Part shown: one piece after another, positions 8,490-16,618 of the stretch
Layout of the letters: each line of letters begins with the position of its first letter
How positions within the stretch are numbered: position 1 is the stretch's first letter
Assembly (NCBI GenBank): GCA_050177075.1
Contig: JBFXHL010000005.1
Location: forward strand, 1 to 51,946
Origin: UBA2239 sp050177075
Lineage (GTDB): Bacteria; Pseudomonadota; Gammaproteobacteria; Burkholderiales; UBA9220
Reading direction: 5' to 3'
Length of the DNA: 51,946 nt
Position numbers and translations under genes: made by a program
Notes under the pieces: generated by a model
What the model was told of the DNA's origin: nothing
What the model saw: only the letters and a program-made list of their open reading frames with translations
The model's database searches: none

Positions 8490-9785
8490 TCAGCGTTTGT
8501 CGAGGGGCACGTAATCCCGCTGCCGCGCGCCCTGGTAGAGCTGGCGCGGGCGGCCGATCTTGTTCTCCGGGTCGCCGATCATTTCGTGCCACTGGGCGAC
8601 CCAGCCGATGGTGCGGGAGAGGGCGAAAATCACCGTGAACATGTTGGTGGGGATGCCCATGGCCCGCAGCACGATGCCGGAGTAGAAGTCCACGTTGGGA
8701 TAGAGCTTCTTCTCGATGAAGTAGTCGTCCTCCAGGGCGATTTTCTCCAGCTTGAGGGCCAGCTTGAACAGGGGGTCGTCGTTGAGGCCCAGTTCGTCAA
8801 GCACCTCGTGGCAGGTGCGGCGCATGATCTCGGCCCGGGGGTCCATGTTCTTGTACACCCGGTGGCCGAAACCCATGAGGCGGAAGGAGTCGCCCTTGGT
8901 CTTGGCCCGTTCGATGTACTGGCCGATGCGGGATTCGTCGCCGATTTCCTCCAGCATGCTCAGCACCGCCTCGTTGGCGCCGCCGTGGGCCGGTCCCCAG
9001 AGACAGGCGATGCCGGAGGCGATGCAGGCGAAGGGGTTGGAGCCGGAGGAGCCCGCCAGTCGCACGGTGGAGGTGGAGGCGTTCTGCTCGTGGTCGGCGT
9101 GGAGGATCATGATCCGTTCCAGGGCCCGCACCAGAACCGGGTTGGGTTCGTAGGCGCCGCAAGGAGTGGCGAACATCATGTAGAGGAAGTTGCCCACGTA
9201 GTCCAGCCGGTTCTGGGGGTACATGAAGGGCTCGCCCACGTTGTACTTGTAGCACATGGCGGCGATGGTGGGCACCTTGGCCAGGAGGCGGAAGGCCGAG
9301 ACTTCCCGGTGGTGGGGGTTGGAGATGTCGAGAGAGTCGTGGTAGAAGGCCGACAGAGCCCCCACCACCCCCACCATGCTGGCCATGGGATGGGCGTCGC
9401 GGCGGAAGCCGCGGAAGAAGTTGTTGATCTGGTCGTGGACCATGGTGTGCTGTTTCACCATGGAGTCGAACTCGAATTTCTGCGGTCCCGTGGGCAGCTC
9501 GCCGTAGAGCAGCAGGTAGCACACCTCGAGGAAGTCGGAGTGCTCCGCCAGCTGTTCGATGGGATAGCCGCGGTAGAACAGCTGGCCGGCGTCGCCGTCG
9601 ATGTAGGTGATGCTGGAGCGGCAGCTGCCGGTGGACTGGAAGCCGGGGTCGTAGGTGAAAAAGCCGTGCTTGCTCAGGGCCCGGATATCGATCACGTCCG
9701 GCCCGAGGGTGCCCGACAGCACCGGCAGCTCGATGGGTGGCGTGCCGTCGTTGAAAGTCAGGATTGCCTTGCGTTCCTGGGTCAT
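8490..9785 (-). CDS. gltA: Citrate synthase (type II)
   Basis: 431 aa, the length of the hexameric, NADH-sensitive type II enzymes of Gram-negative bacteria. It condenses oxaloacetate with acetyl-CoA. The N-terminal beta-rich domain is followed by the all-helical catalytic core. Active-site regions include ACLWGPAHGGANEAVL and GFGHRVYKNMDPRA with their catalytic histidines; the aspartate region lies further on. An AAGGAG ribosome-binding site precedes the ATG. It lies 35 bp after sdhE, in the usual betaproteobacterial order between the sdh and odh genes. Confidence 0.98.
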   Translation of the reverse strand: MTQERKAILTFNDGTPPIELPVLSGTLGPDVIDIRALSKHGFFTYDPGFQSTGSCRSSITYIDGDAGQLFYRGYPIEQLAEHSDFLEVCYLLLYGELPTGPQKFEFDSMVKQHTMVHDQINNFFRGFRRDAHPMASMVGVVGALSAFYHDSLDISNPHHREVSAFRLLAKVPTIAAMCYKYNVGEPFMYPQNRLDYVGNFLYMMFATPCGAYEPNPVLVRALERIMILHADHEQNASTSTVRLAGSSGSNPFACIASGIACLWGPAHGGANEAVLSMLEEIGDESRIGQYIERAKTKGDSFRLMGFGHRVYKNMDPRAEIMRRTCHEVLDELGLNDDPLFKLALKLEKIALEDDYFIEKKLYPNVDFYSGIVLRAMGIPTNMFTVIFALSRTIGWVAQWHEMIGDPENKIGRPRQLYQGARQRDYVPLDKR

Positions 9786-9820
9786 GCCATTTTCTCCTTT
9801 CGCAGCGGGTTTTCGGTTGC

Positions 9821-10066
9821 CTACGTCGCCCGCAGCAGGGCCACGACAGTCTCGAACTGCCTATTATCGCTTTGGGTACGGCCCAGAATCAAATCCCACA
9901 AATCGTTGTCCGGCCATTCCAGTAGCGCCAGCAGGGACTTCTTGTCCGCGGCGCTGAGACGGGCCAGGTGCCGGTCGAGGAATTCCGCCAGCACCAGATC
10001 CAATTCAAGCATGCCGCGCCGGCATTGCCAGCGCACGGCCTTGTCCAGTTCGTCGGTTGCCGTCAT
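9821..10066 (-). CDS. sdhE: Succinate dehydrogenase flavinylation factor SdhE
   Basis: 81 aa. SdhE (YgfY/Sdh5 family) promotes covalent FAD attachment to SdhA. The hallmark RGxxE motif is present as RRGMLELD near residue 17, followed by the acidic helical WPDNDLWDLI segment. The start is the ATG at 10066, which overlaps the sdhB stop in a 4-bp ATGA. The frame is open upstream, but that part lies antisense to the logic of the sdhB frame and is not plausible. Its position right after sdhB fits its role in maturing the complex made by the four preceding genes. Confidence 0.95.
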   Translation of the reverse strand: MTATDELDKAVRWQCRRGMLELDLVLAEFLDRHLARLSAADKKSLLALLEWPDNDLWDLILGRTQSDNRQFETVVALLRAT

Positions 10067-10758
10067 ACGGTGCGCTTGGTCAGCAGTTCCTTGATCCTGC
10101 CGATGGCCAGGGTCGGGTTGAGGCCCTTGGGGCAGGCGGCGACGCAGTTCATGATGCTGTGGCAGCGGAACAGGCGGTAGGGGTCTTCCAGGTCGTCCAG
10201 GCGCTCCCGGGTGGCCTTGTCCCGGCTGTCGGCGATGAAGCGGTAGGCCTGGAGCAGGCCGGCGGGGCCGACGAACTTGTCCGGGTTCCACCAGAAGGAG
10301 GGGCAGGAGGTGGAGCAGCAGGCGCACAGGATGCACTCGTAGAGGCCGTCCAGTTCGGCCCGGTCTTCCGGGGACTGGAGGCGTTCGATTTCCGGCTCGG
10401 GTTCCTCGTTGATCAGGTAGGGCTTGATGGAGCGGTACTGGTGGTAGAACTGCTCCATGTCGACGATCAGGTCGCGGATCACCGGCAGCCCGGGCAGGGG
10501 GCGCAGGGTGATGGGCTGCTTCAGGCTGGAGAGGGGGGTGACGCAGGCCAAGCCGTTGAAGCCGTTGATGTTCATGGCGTCGGAGCCGCACACCCCCTCC
10601 CGGCAGGAGCGGCGGAAGCTCAGGCTGTCGTCCTGGTCCTTGAGCCGCAGCAGGGCGTCCAGCAGCATCATGTCGCCGGCCTCGATGGCCAGTTCGTAGT
10701 CCTGCATCCGCGGCTTGGCGTCGGTGTCCGGGTTGTAGCGGTAGATGGAGAAGCGCAT
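10063..10758 (-). CDS. sdhB: Succinate dehydrogenase iron-sulfur subunit
   Basis: 231 aa. It carries electrons from SdhA flavin to quinone. All three cluster motifs are visible: [2Fe-2S] in SCREGVCGSDAMNINGFNG with a following Cys (about residues 56-77), [4Fe-4S] in CILCACCSTSCP, and [3Fe-4S] in CHSIMNCVAACPKG. WWNPDKFVGPA includes the conserved segment near the quinone site. The start (ATG at 10758) shares one base with the sdhA stop (TGATG), and the gene overlaps sdhE at its 3' end, indicating translational coupling. Confidence 0.98.
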   Translation of the reverse strand: MRFSIYRYNPDTDAKPRMQDYELAIEAGDMMLLDALLRLKDQDDSLSFRRSCREGVCGSDAMNINGFNGLACVTPLSSLKQPITLRPLPGLPVIRDLIVDMEQFYHQYRSIKPYLINEEPEPEIERLQSPEDRAELDGLYECILCACCSTSCPSFWWNPDKFVGPAGLLQAYRFIADSRDKATRERLDDLEDPYRLFRCHSIMNCVAACPKGLNPTLAIGRIKELLTKRTV

Positions 10759-12521
10759 CAATAACTCCTCGCCTTGGGCTCGAAGGACTCCACCGTCAGG
10801 GGCTTGAGGCGCACCGGCTTGTAATCCAGGCGGTGGTCCTGGGCGTAGTAGAGACTGTGCTTGAGCCAGTTCCTGTCGTCCCGCTGGGGATGGTCGTCCC
10901 GGGCGTGGGCGCCGCGGCTCTCGGTACGGGCTTCCGCCGACACGATGGTGGCCAGGGCCACCCCCATCAGGTTTTCCAGTTCCAGGGCCTCGATGCGGGC
11001 GGTGTTGAAGGTCTTGCTGTGGTCGGTGAGGGCGGCGTGGGGCAGGCGCTCGGCGATCGCCTTCACCTTGGCCGCCCCTTCCTTGAGCACTTCCGCCGTG
11101 CGGAACACGCCGCAGTGGCGCTGCATGGTTTGGCGCAGGTCCTCGCGGATGGCGGACACCGATTCGTCGCCGCCTTTCCTGTCCCAGCGGGCCAGGCGCG
11201 ACAGGGCCGGGTCCAGGGCGTCCACCGGCACCGGGCGGGGAAAGGGATTTTCCTTCAGGTGTTCGATCACCTGGTTGCCCGCGGCGCGGCCGAAGACGAT
11301 CAGGTCCAGGAGGGAGTTGGAGCCCAGGCGGTTGGCGCCGTGCACCGAGACGCAGGCGCATTCGCCGATGGCGTAGAGGCCGGGAATCGCTTCCTCGGGG
11401 CCGGTGCGGGTGGGGGCGACCACCTGGCCGTGCAGATTGGTGGGGATGCCGCCCATCATGTAGTGCACCGTCGGCACGACCGGAATCGGCGCTTCGATGG
11501 GGTCCACATGGGCGAATTTGAGGGACAGCTCGCGGATGCCCGGCAGCTTGGATTTCACCACCTCGGGGCCCAGGTGATCCAGCTTGAGGTAGACGTGGTC
11601 GCCCTTGGGGCCGCAGCCGCGGCCTTCGTGAATCTCCACCGCGATGGCCCGGGAAACCACGTCCCGGGAGGCGAGGTCCTTGGCGTTGGGGGCGTAGCGT
11701 TCCATGAAACGCTCGCCGTCCTTGTTCACCAGGTAGCCGCCTTCGCCGCGCACGCCTTCGGTGACCAGCACGCCGGCGCCGTGGATGCCGGTGGGATGGA
11801 ACTGCCAGAATTCCATGTCCTCCAGGGGGAGCCCCGCGCGCAGCACCATGCCCAGACCGTCGCCGGTATTGATGAGGGCGTTGGTGGTGGCGGCGAAGAT
11901 GCGCCCCGCCCCGCCGGTGGCGAGGATGGTGGCGCGGGCCTCGATGAACAGGGGCTCGCCGGTCTGGAGGTTGAGAATCACCACCCCCAGGGTATAGCCG
12001 TGGTGGTCGCTGACCAGGTCCACGGCGAAGTATTCCTCGAAGAAATGGGTTTTGGCCGCCACGTTGCGCTGGTAAAGGGTGTGGAGCATGGCGTGGCCGG
12101 TGCGGTCGGCCACGGCGCAGGTGCGGATGGCCGGGTCGCCGCCGTAATTCTGGGTCATGCCGCCGAAGGGCCGCTGGTAGATCTTGCCGTCCGGCAGTCG
12201 GTCGAAGGGCATGCCGAAGTGCTCCAGTTCGATGACCGCCTCGTTGGCCTGGCGGCACATGAACTCGATGGCGTCCTGGTCGCCCAAATAATCCGAGCCC
12301 TTCACCGTGTCGTACATGTGCCAGTGCCAGCTGTCCTCCTTGACGTTGCCGAGGGCGGCGGCGATGCCGCCCTGGGCGGAGACCGTGTGGGAGCGGGTGG
12401 GGAAGACCTTGGACACCAGGGCCACCTTGAGGTCGGACTTGGCCAGCTGCAGAGCGGCGCGGAGGCCGGCACCGCCGCCCCCTATGATCACTGCATCGAA
12501 AGTTCGCTTCGCGACGGCCAT
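10758..12521 (-). CDS. sdhA: Succinate dehydrogenase flavoprotein subunit
   Basis: 587 aa. It oxidises succinate to fumarate. The N-terminal FAD-binding motif DAVIIGGGGAGLRAAL is followed by SHTVSAQGGIAAALGN, whose His is the covalent FAD attachment site. The capping and active-site region includes HPTGIHGAGVLVTEG, the substrate and catalytic Arg region ERYAP to DLASRD, and the HYMMGGIPTNLHGQV segment. It begins on the base directly after the sdhD stop codon and ends sharing a base with sdhB, so the subunits are tightly coupled. Confidence 0.98.
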   Translation of the reverse strand: MAVAKRTFDAVIIGGGGAGLRAALQLAKSDLKVALVSKVFPTRSHTVSAQGGIAAALGNVKEDSWHWHMYDTVKGSDYLGDQDAIEFMCRQANEAVIELEHFGMPFDRLPDGKIYQRPFGGMTQNYGGDPAIRTCAVADRTGHAMLHTLYQRNVAAKTHFFEEYFAVDLVSDHHGYTLGVVILNLQTGEPLFIEARATILATGGAGRIFAATTNALINTGDGLGMVLRAGLPLEDMEFWQFHPTGIHGAGVLVTEGVRGEGGYLVNKDGERFMERYAPNAKDLASRDVVSRAIAVEIHEGRGCGPKGDHVYLKLDHLGPEVVKSKLPGIRELSLKFAHVDPIEAPIPVVPTVHYMMGGIPTNLHGQVVAPTRTGPEEAIPGLYAIGECACVSVHGANRLGSNSLLDLIVFGRAAGNQVIEHLKENPFPRPVPVDALDPALSRLARWDRKGGDESVSAIREDLRQTMQRHCGVFRTAEVLKEGAAKVKAIAERLPHAALTDHSKTFNTARIEALELENLMGVALATIVSAEARTESRGAHARDDHPQRDDRNWLKHSLYYAQDHRLDYKPVRLKPLTVESFEPKARSY

Positions 12522-12869
12522 TCAGAGGCTCCAGAGAATTTGCACCGTCCAGGCGGCGTAGGACACCAGGACGAGAATGGTGGCGGACTGCAACGATAGG
12601 CGCAGGCCGGCTGGCTTGACGTAGTCCATCAGGATGTCCCGCACCCCTACCCAGGCATGGAGCATGAGGGACAGGGCGAACAACAGGCTGGCCAGTTTCA
12701 TCCACTCCGGCGCGAACAGGGCGCGCCAGGCGGCGAAGTCATGGACGGGGCGGGTGAGGAGAAGGAAAGCGAAAACCAGGCTGTAGGCGGCCATCACCAC
12801 GGCGGTGATGCGCTGCATCAGCCAGTCACGCAGGCCGTAGCCGGCCCCCACCACGTTGCGCTTCACCAT
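12522..12869 (-). CDS. sdhD: Succinate dehydrogenase membrane anchor subunit D
   Basis: 115 aa with three predicted transmembrane segments (about 18-40, 55-77 and 90-112). The family signature is visible as SLMLHAWVGVRDILMDYVKP, whose His is the expected haem b axial ligand and whose Asp/Tyr region lines the quinone site. The ATG at 12869 is chosen because it gives the family-typical N-terminus (MVKRNVVGAGYGLRDWLMQR). It overlaps the sdhC 3' end by 7 bp. The frame is open further upstream inside sdhC, which is not plausible as coding. Confidence 0.93.
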   Translation of the reverse strand: MVKRNVVGAGYGLRDWLMQRITAVVMAAYSLVFAFLLLTRPVHDFAAWRALFAPEWMKLASLLFALSLMLHAWVGVRDILMDYVKPAGLRLSLQSATILVLVSYAAWTVQILWSL

Positions 12870-13237
12870 AGAAGCCCCCCCAGGAGGGCGGTGAGCCCCA
12901 GGCTGGCGGCCAGCACCGCCCAGCTGGTGGCTCGGGCCCGAGGCAGGTCGATGCCCCAGTGCAAGTCGAGGGCGAGGAAGCGCAAGCCGGCGCAGAAATG
13001 GTGCAGGTAGGCCCACAGCAGCCCCAGCAGGGCCAGTTTCGCGGCCGGGGAGGAAAGGCACTCCCGCAGGGCCACGAAGGCCTCGGGGGTGGCAAGGGAG
13101 CGCTGAAGCAGGCTCAGCAGGAGCGGCAGGGCGAGAAACAGCAGGGCGCCGCTGATCCGGTGCAGGATCGAGACGACGCCGGGCAGGGGCAGCCGGATCT
13201 GCATCAGGTTGAGATGCTTGGGGCGCTTGGGTTGCAT
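12863..13237 (-). CDS. sdhC: Succinate dehydrogenase cytochrome b556 subunit
   Basis: 124 aa with three transmembrane helices. The SdhC signatures RPKHLNL and PGVVSILHRISG (containing the Ser and Arg of the quinone pocket) are at the N-terminus. LHHFCAGLRFLALDLHWG contains the His haem ligand. It is the first structural gene of the TCA unit, 79 bp downstream of the GntR gene. A stable hairpin lies in the leader just before its ribosome-binding region (see 13255-13280). Confidence 0.95.
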   Translation of the reverse strand: MQPKRPKHLNLMQIRLPLPGVVSILHRISGALLFLALPLLLSLLQRSLATPEAFVALRECLSSPAAKLALLGLLWAYLHHFCAGLRFLALDLHWGIDLPRARATSWAVLAASLGLTALLGGLLW

Positions 13238-13254
13238 GGCCTCGCTTTCAGTAG

Positions 13255-13280
13255 CCTCGTTTCCTCGGGGGAAGACGAGG
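13255..13280 (-). promoter_or_regulatory. Hairpin in the sdhC 5' leader
   Basis: CCTCGT (13255-13260) plus TTCC (13261-13264) pairs with GGAA (13270-13273) and ACGAGG (13275-13280), with a 5-nt loop and one bulged base. It ends about 18 nt upstream of the sdhC ATG in the transcript. No T-run follows, so it is not a classical terminator. It could separate gntR from sdhC messages or control sdhC translation. Confidence 0.45.
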
Positions 13281-13316
13281 GACGCTTGTTACCCGTTCGG
13301 CTCCGGCCTCAACCGG

Positions 13317-14051
13317 TCAGCCGATTTCGTTCAGGTAGTAATGGTTTTCTGTGTTGCACAGGCTGACCCGCCATTCCACCGGCTTGTCGCCGTAGGTCAG
13401 GGCCACGCGCTCGATGCTGAGGATGGGCTCGCCGGCCTTCAGCCCCAGGTGTCCGGCCACCTTGGGGGAGGCGGGAACAGCCTTCAGCCGTTCTTCGGCC
13501 TGGACGATGCGCAGGCCGTAGAGTGTTTCATACAAACTGTAGATGGTTCCCTGGAATTCATTGATTTTCGCCGCCGTCAGCCCTTTGAAGAGGGTTGGGG
13601 AAAGGCGGATTTCGTCATAGATGATCGGCTTGCCGTTCATGCGCAGGACGCGGGTCAGTTCGATCAGCGGGGAGCCTTTCCGCACGCCGAGAACATGCGC
13701 CATCTTGGCGTCGGCCTTGATCTTGTTCCAGGTCAGCAGTTCGCTGACGGGTTCTTCCTTTTCGCCGCTTTCGTTGAACAGCCGCAGGTAGTAATACTTG
13801 CGCTTTTCCTCCGTATGGGTGGCGACGAACGTGCCTTTTCCCTGGCGGCGCACCAGGATGTTCTCCGCCGCCAGTTCGTCGATGGCCTTGCGCACCGTGC
13901 CTTGGCTGACTTTGTAGCGTTTCGCCAGATCGATTTCGCTCGGGATGATTTCGCCCGGCTTCCACTCTCCCGACACCAGGCTCTGGGTGATCAGGATCTT
14001 GATTTGTTCGTACAGGGGCCGAAACGTCGGCGAGCCGTGCAGGGTGGTCAT
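13317..14051 (-). CDS. GntR family (HutC/UTRA subfamily) transcriptional regulator, probable TCA-unit regulator
   Basis: 244 aa. The N-terminal winged helix-turn-helix (about residues 10-75) contains IPSEIDLAKRYKVSQGTVRKAIDELAAENI and the wing VRRQGKGTFVA. The rest (about 95-240) is a UTRA ligand-binding domain (PLIELTRVLRMNGKPIIYDE). HutC-type regulators sense small metabolites. It is transcribed toward sdhC with only 79 bp between, so it likely controls, and may be co-transcribed with, the TCA genes. The effector is unknown; a TCA-linked carboxylate is a guess. A near-perfect palindrome upstream of the gene is the likely autoregulatory operator. Confidence 0.88.
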   Translation of the reverse strand: MTTLHGSPTFRPLYEQIKILITQSLVSGEWKPGEIIPSEIDLAKRYKVSQGTVRKAIDELAAENILVRRQGKGTFVATHTEEKRKYYYLRLFNESGEKEEPVSELLTWNKIKADAKMAHVLGVRKGSPLIELTRVLRMNGKPIIYDEIRLSPTLFKGLTAAKINEFQGTIYSLYETLYGLRIVQAEERLKAVPASPKVAGHLGLKAGEPILSIERVALTYGDKPVEWRVSLCNTENHYYLNEIG

Positions 14052-14102
14052 AGCGTGTCCTTAACTTAATAGCATATCTTTGTTTATTGGTCTATATCTC
14101 TT

Positions 14103-14120
14103 GTGTCTTATATAAGAGAC
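14103..14120. promoter_or_regulatory. Candidate GntR operator palindrome upstream of gntR
   Basis: A perfect 12-bp palindrome TCTTATATAAGA (14106-14117) extends to an 18-bp dyad with one mismatched pair (14103-14120). An outer TCTCTT/AAGAGA repeat (14097-14102 and 14114-14119) overlaps it. It sits in a 113-bp AT-rich gap that stands out from the GC-rich surroundings, 52-69 bp upstream of the gntR ATG. Its symmetry suits a dimeric GntR protein; binding is inferred. Confidence 0.6.
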
Positions 14121-14164
14121 GGCATGTGTTAGTGATGTTTTCGATGTTTCAATTATTCATGAAG

Positions 14165-15154
14165 TTACATCGCTCGCCAAGCGTTCCGCAGCATGGCGAT
14201 GCCATGCGCCCCGCTGCGCCAGGCGGTTTCCATGTCGTCGACGTTCATGCCGCCGAGGGCGTAGATAGGGAGGGGGAGATCCTGCACGAGGTCGGCGAAG
14301 ACCTCCCATCCGAGGGGTGGGGCGTCCGGGTGGGTCAAGGTGGCCTTTACCGGTGACAGGACGGCGTAGTCCAGTTCCAGTTCGGCGGCGCGCTCCAGTT
14401 CCTCGCGGTTGTGGCAGGAGGCGCCGCACCATGGAAAATCGGGGCGTTGCGGCAAGGTCATCAGTTGGGCGGAGCTCAAATGGATGCCGTCGGCGCCGCA
14501 ACTTTTCGCCACGGCGCTGCTGCCGTTGATCAGTACCTTGGCGCCGTGGGGCGTGGCCCGGCGCACGATCTCGGCGGCAAGAGACGCGAGTTCGTCTTCG
14601 GCAAGGGTTTTTTCCCTGACCTGTATCAGGCGCAGGCCGTGGGCAAGGGCCTGGTCCAGGCGCTGCAGGAACAGGTCCGTGCCCATCTCCGTGGCGCAGG
14701 TGATGGCGAGCTGCGAGGGAAGTTCCAGGGCCTTGAGAATGGGGCCGTTGGCCGGCAGGAGGGGGGCGACTGCGACATGGCCGGGGAATTGCCAGTCGAA
14801 TCGCTGGTTTTCCTTGCCGTGGGGCTCGCCGTTCCAGGCGGTGACGCGGAAAAAATGCAGGCGCACCGTGGCGTGGGGATAGCGGTAGACGCGGCTAAGC
14901 CAGGGGTAGGCGCGCTTCACGTCGATGCCGAGTTCCTCGTGGAGTTCGCGCACCAGGGCGGCGCGGGCGTCTTCATTGGCTTCGATCTTTCCGCCGGGAA
15001 ACTCCCACCAGCCGGCATAGGGTTTCCCCTCGGGGCGCTCTGCCAGAAGAAAGCTGCCGTCCGGCCGCTGGATCACGGCGGCGGCGACGTCCAAAATCGA
15101 GGAGTGAAGAATGGGGGAGGTAGGGGGCAGGGAAGGATCGGGGGGCTTCTTCAT
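14165..15154 (-). CDS. Nudix hydrolase (MutT-like) fused to a TenI/thiamine-phosphate-synthase-like domain
   Basis: 329 aa. The N-terminal ~130 residues are a MutT-type domain with a full Nudix box (G-x5-E-x7-REL-x-EELG, at about 54-76), expected to hydrolyse 8-oxo-dGTP or similar nucleotides. The C-terminal half (about 150-325) is a TIM-barrel of the TenI/ThiE family: IQVREKTL, GADGIHLSS, YALGGM. It lacks a typical ThiE pyrophosphate loop, so TMP synthase activity is doubtful. This MutT/TenI fusion is common in beta- and gammaproteobacteria; how the barrel helps is unknown. It ends 113 bp before gntR and begins 3 bp after the DUF815 gene stop, suggesting an operon with it. Confidence 0.9.
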   Translation of the reverse strand: MKKPPDPSLPPTSPILHSSILDVAAAVIQRPDGSFLLAERPEGKPYAGWWEFPGGKIEANEDARAALVRELHEELGIDVKRAYPWLSRVYRYPHATVRLHFFRVTAWNGEPHGKENQRFDWQFPGHVAVAPLLPANGPILKALELPSQLAITCATEMGTDLFLQRLDQALAHGLRLIQVREKTLAEDELASLAAEIVRRATPHGAKVLINGSSAVAKSCGADGIHLSSAQLMTLPQRPDFPWCGASCHNREELERAAELELDYAVLSPVKATLTHPDAPPLGWEVFADLVQDLPLPIYALGGMNVDDMETAWRSGAHGIAMLRNAWRAM

Positions 15155-15157
15155 CCT

Positions 15158-16033
15158 TTATCCCTCCGTCTTCATCCTTGCCTTTCCGGCCCAGTCGCGG
15201 GCGAACTGCCAGGCGGTGCGGCCGCTGCGGGAGCCTCGGCCCAGAGCCCATTGCAGGGCGGCGCGGCGCATCGCTTGCGCATCCGGTACCGGTGCGCCGA
15301 GGGCGGACAGCCAGCTTTCCACGATGGCCAGGTAGGCGTCCTGGTCGAAGGGGTAGAAGGACAGCCAGATGCCGAAGCGCTCGGAGAGGGAAATTTTTTC
15401 CTCCACGGCTTCTGCTTCGTGGACTTCGGTGCCCACGTGCTGGGCGCCGAGGTTTTCCTCCAGGTATTCGGGCATCAGGTGGCGGCGGTTGGAGGTGGCG
15501 TAAATCAGGACATTCTCCGGCGGGGCGGCGACGGAGCCGTCGAGGGCGGCCTTCAGGGCCTTGTAGCCCGGCTCGCCGGATTCGAAGGAAAGATCGTCGC
15601 AGAACAGGATGAAGCGTTCCGGACGGCCGTGAAGCCGGTCGACGATGTCCGGCAGATCGATGAGGTCGTGCTTTTCCACTTCGATCAGGCGCAGGCCCTT
15701 GGCGGCGTATTTGTCCAGCATGGCCTTGACCAGGGAGGATTTGCCGGTGCCCCGAGCGCCGGTGAGAAGCACGTTGTTGGCCGGTTGGCCGGCGACGAAC
15801 TGGCGGGTGTTGCGGTCGATGGTTTTTTTCTGCTCGTCGACCCCCCGCAACTCCCGCAGGCGGATGCGATGGGGGTGCTTGACCGGCTCGAGCAGGCCGC
15901 TGCCGCTGCGCTTGCGCCAGCGGAAGGCGACGGATTCGCCCCATTCCGGCTCCGGGGGCGGGGCGGGGAGCAGGTGTTCGAGGCGGAGCAGAAGCCGCTC
16001 CGCCCGGCTAATCAGTTGGGCGATGTCGGTCAT
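15158..16033 (-). CDS. DUF815 family AAA-type ATP-binding protein
   Basis: 291 aa from the ATG at 16033. The P-loop is VLLTGARGTGKSSLVKAM (about residue 92) and the Walker B-like FILFCDDLSFE is about residue 148. The N-terminus is helical; DRLHGRPER and LRRALQWA-like segments follow. DUF815 proteins are single-domain AAA ATPases of unknown cellular role. A GTG six codons upstream (16051) is an alternative start; neither has a strong ribosome-binding site, and ATG is preferred because MTDIAQLISRAERLL resembles family N-termini. It lies immediately upstream of the MutT/TenI gene. Confidence 0.85.
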   Translation of the reverse strand: MTDIAQLISRAERLLLRLEHLLPAPPPEPEWGESVAFRWRKRSGSGLLEPVKHPHRIRLRELRGVDEQKKTIDRNTRQFVAGQPANNVLLTGARGTGKSSLVKAMLDKYAAKGLRLIEVEKHDLIDLPDIVDRLHGRPERFILFCDDLSFESGEPGYKALKAALDGSVAAPPENVLIYATSNRRHLMPEYLEENLGAQHVGTEVHEAEAVEEKISLSERFGIWLSFYPFDQDAYLAIVESWLSALGAPVPDAQAMRRAALQWALGRGSRSGRTAWQFARDWAGKARMKTEG

Positions 16034-16135
16034 GGAGGTGAATTTTCCCACAGCAGCGAGGCGGAGTAAAACGGGAAACGCTTTGTGCCTAGGGGCTTAG
16101 GCCGGAAAACGGCCATGGACGGAGTGAAAAACCGC

Positions 16136-16165
16136 TTGAGATTTCCGGCTGGGTTGTGATATAAA
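16136..16165 (+). promoter_or_regulatory. Sigma-70 promoter of rpmB-rpmG
   Basis: A -35-like TTGAGA (16136-16141) is separated by 18 bp from the -10 box TATAAA (16160-16165). The latter is preceded by TGA, giving an extended -10. It lies 31 bp upstream of the rpmB start, in the divergent gap to the DUF815 gene. Confidence 0.65.
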
Positions 16166-16196
16166 TTCGAGTTTTCGATTTCCGGAGCAGCGAATC

Positions 16197-16433
16197 ATGG
16201 CACGTCAATGCCAAGTCACCGGCAAAAAGCCGATGGTTGGGAACAACGTTTCCCACGCCAACAACAAGACCAAGCGCCGTTTCCTGCCCAACCTGCAGTA
16301 CCGCCGGTTCTGGGTGGAAAGCGAAAACCGCTGGGTGAGCCTGCGCGTTTCCAACGCCGGTCTGCGTACCATCGACAAGAAGGGTATCGATGTGGTGCTG
16401 GCCGAGATGCGCGCCAACGGCGACAAGATTTAA
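16197..16433 (+). CDS. rpmB: 50S ribosomal protein L28
   Basis: 78 aa, the full family length. MARQCQVTGKKPMVGNNVSHA is the diagnostic L28 N-terminus, followed by the basic KTKRRFLPNLQYRRFW segment. It binds 23S rRNA and helps assemble the 70S ribosome. A CCGGAG ribosome-binding site precedes the ATG. It is followed by rpmG after 11 bp, the standard bacterial rpmB-rpmG pair. Confidence 0.98.
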   Translation: MARQCQVTGKKPMVGNNVSHANNKTKRRFLPNLQYRRFWVESENRWVSLRVSNAGLRTIDKKGIDVVLAEMRANGDKI

Positions 16434-16444
16434 GGAACTGAGTC

Positions 16445-16600
16445 ATGCGCGAAAAGATCAAGCTCGAATCCACCGCCGGTACCGGCCATTTCTACACCAC
16501 CACCAAGAACAAGCGCACCATGCCTGAAAAGATGGCGATCAAGAAGTTCGACCCGGTTGCGCGCAAGCACGTGGAATACAAGGAAACCAAGCTGAAATAA
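16445..16600 (+). CDS. rpmG: 50S ribosomal protein L33
   Basis: 51 aa: MREKIKLESTAGTGHFYTT at the N-terminus and ARKHVEYKETKLK at the C-terminus match L33. It has no CxxC pairs, so it is the zinc-free (C-minus) form. The gene is short and sits between rpmB and a strong terminator. It is co-transcribed with rpmB. Confidence 0.97.
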   Translation: MREKIKLESTAGTGHFYTTTKNKRTMPEKMAIKKFDPVARKHVEYKETKLK

Positions 16601-16618
16601 GCGGGGTCTTCCGATAAT

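Noticed and set aside
14165..15154. C-terminal half of the fusion as an active thiamine phosphate synthase
   Set aside because: The typical pyrophosphate-binding loop of ThiE is missing, so the TenI-like label is safer.
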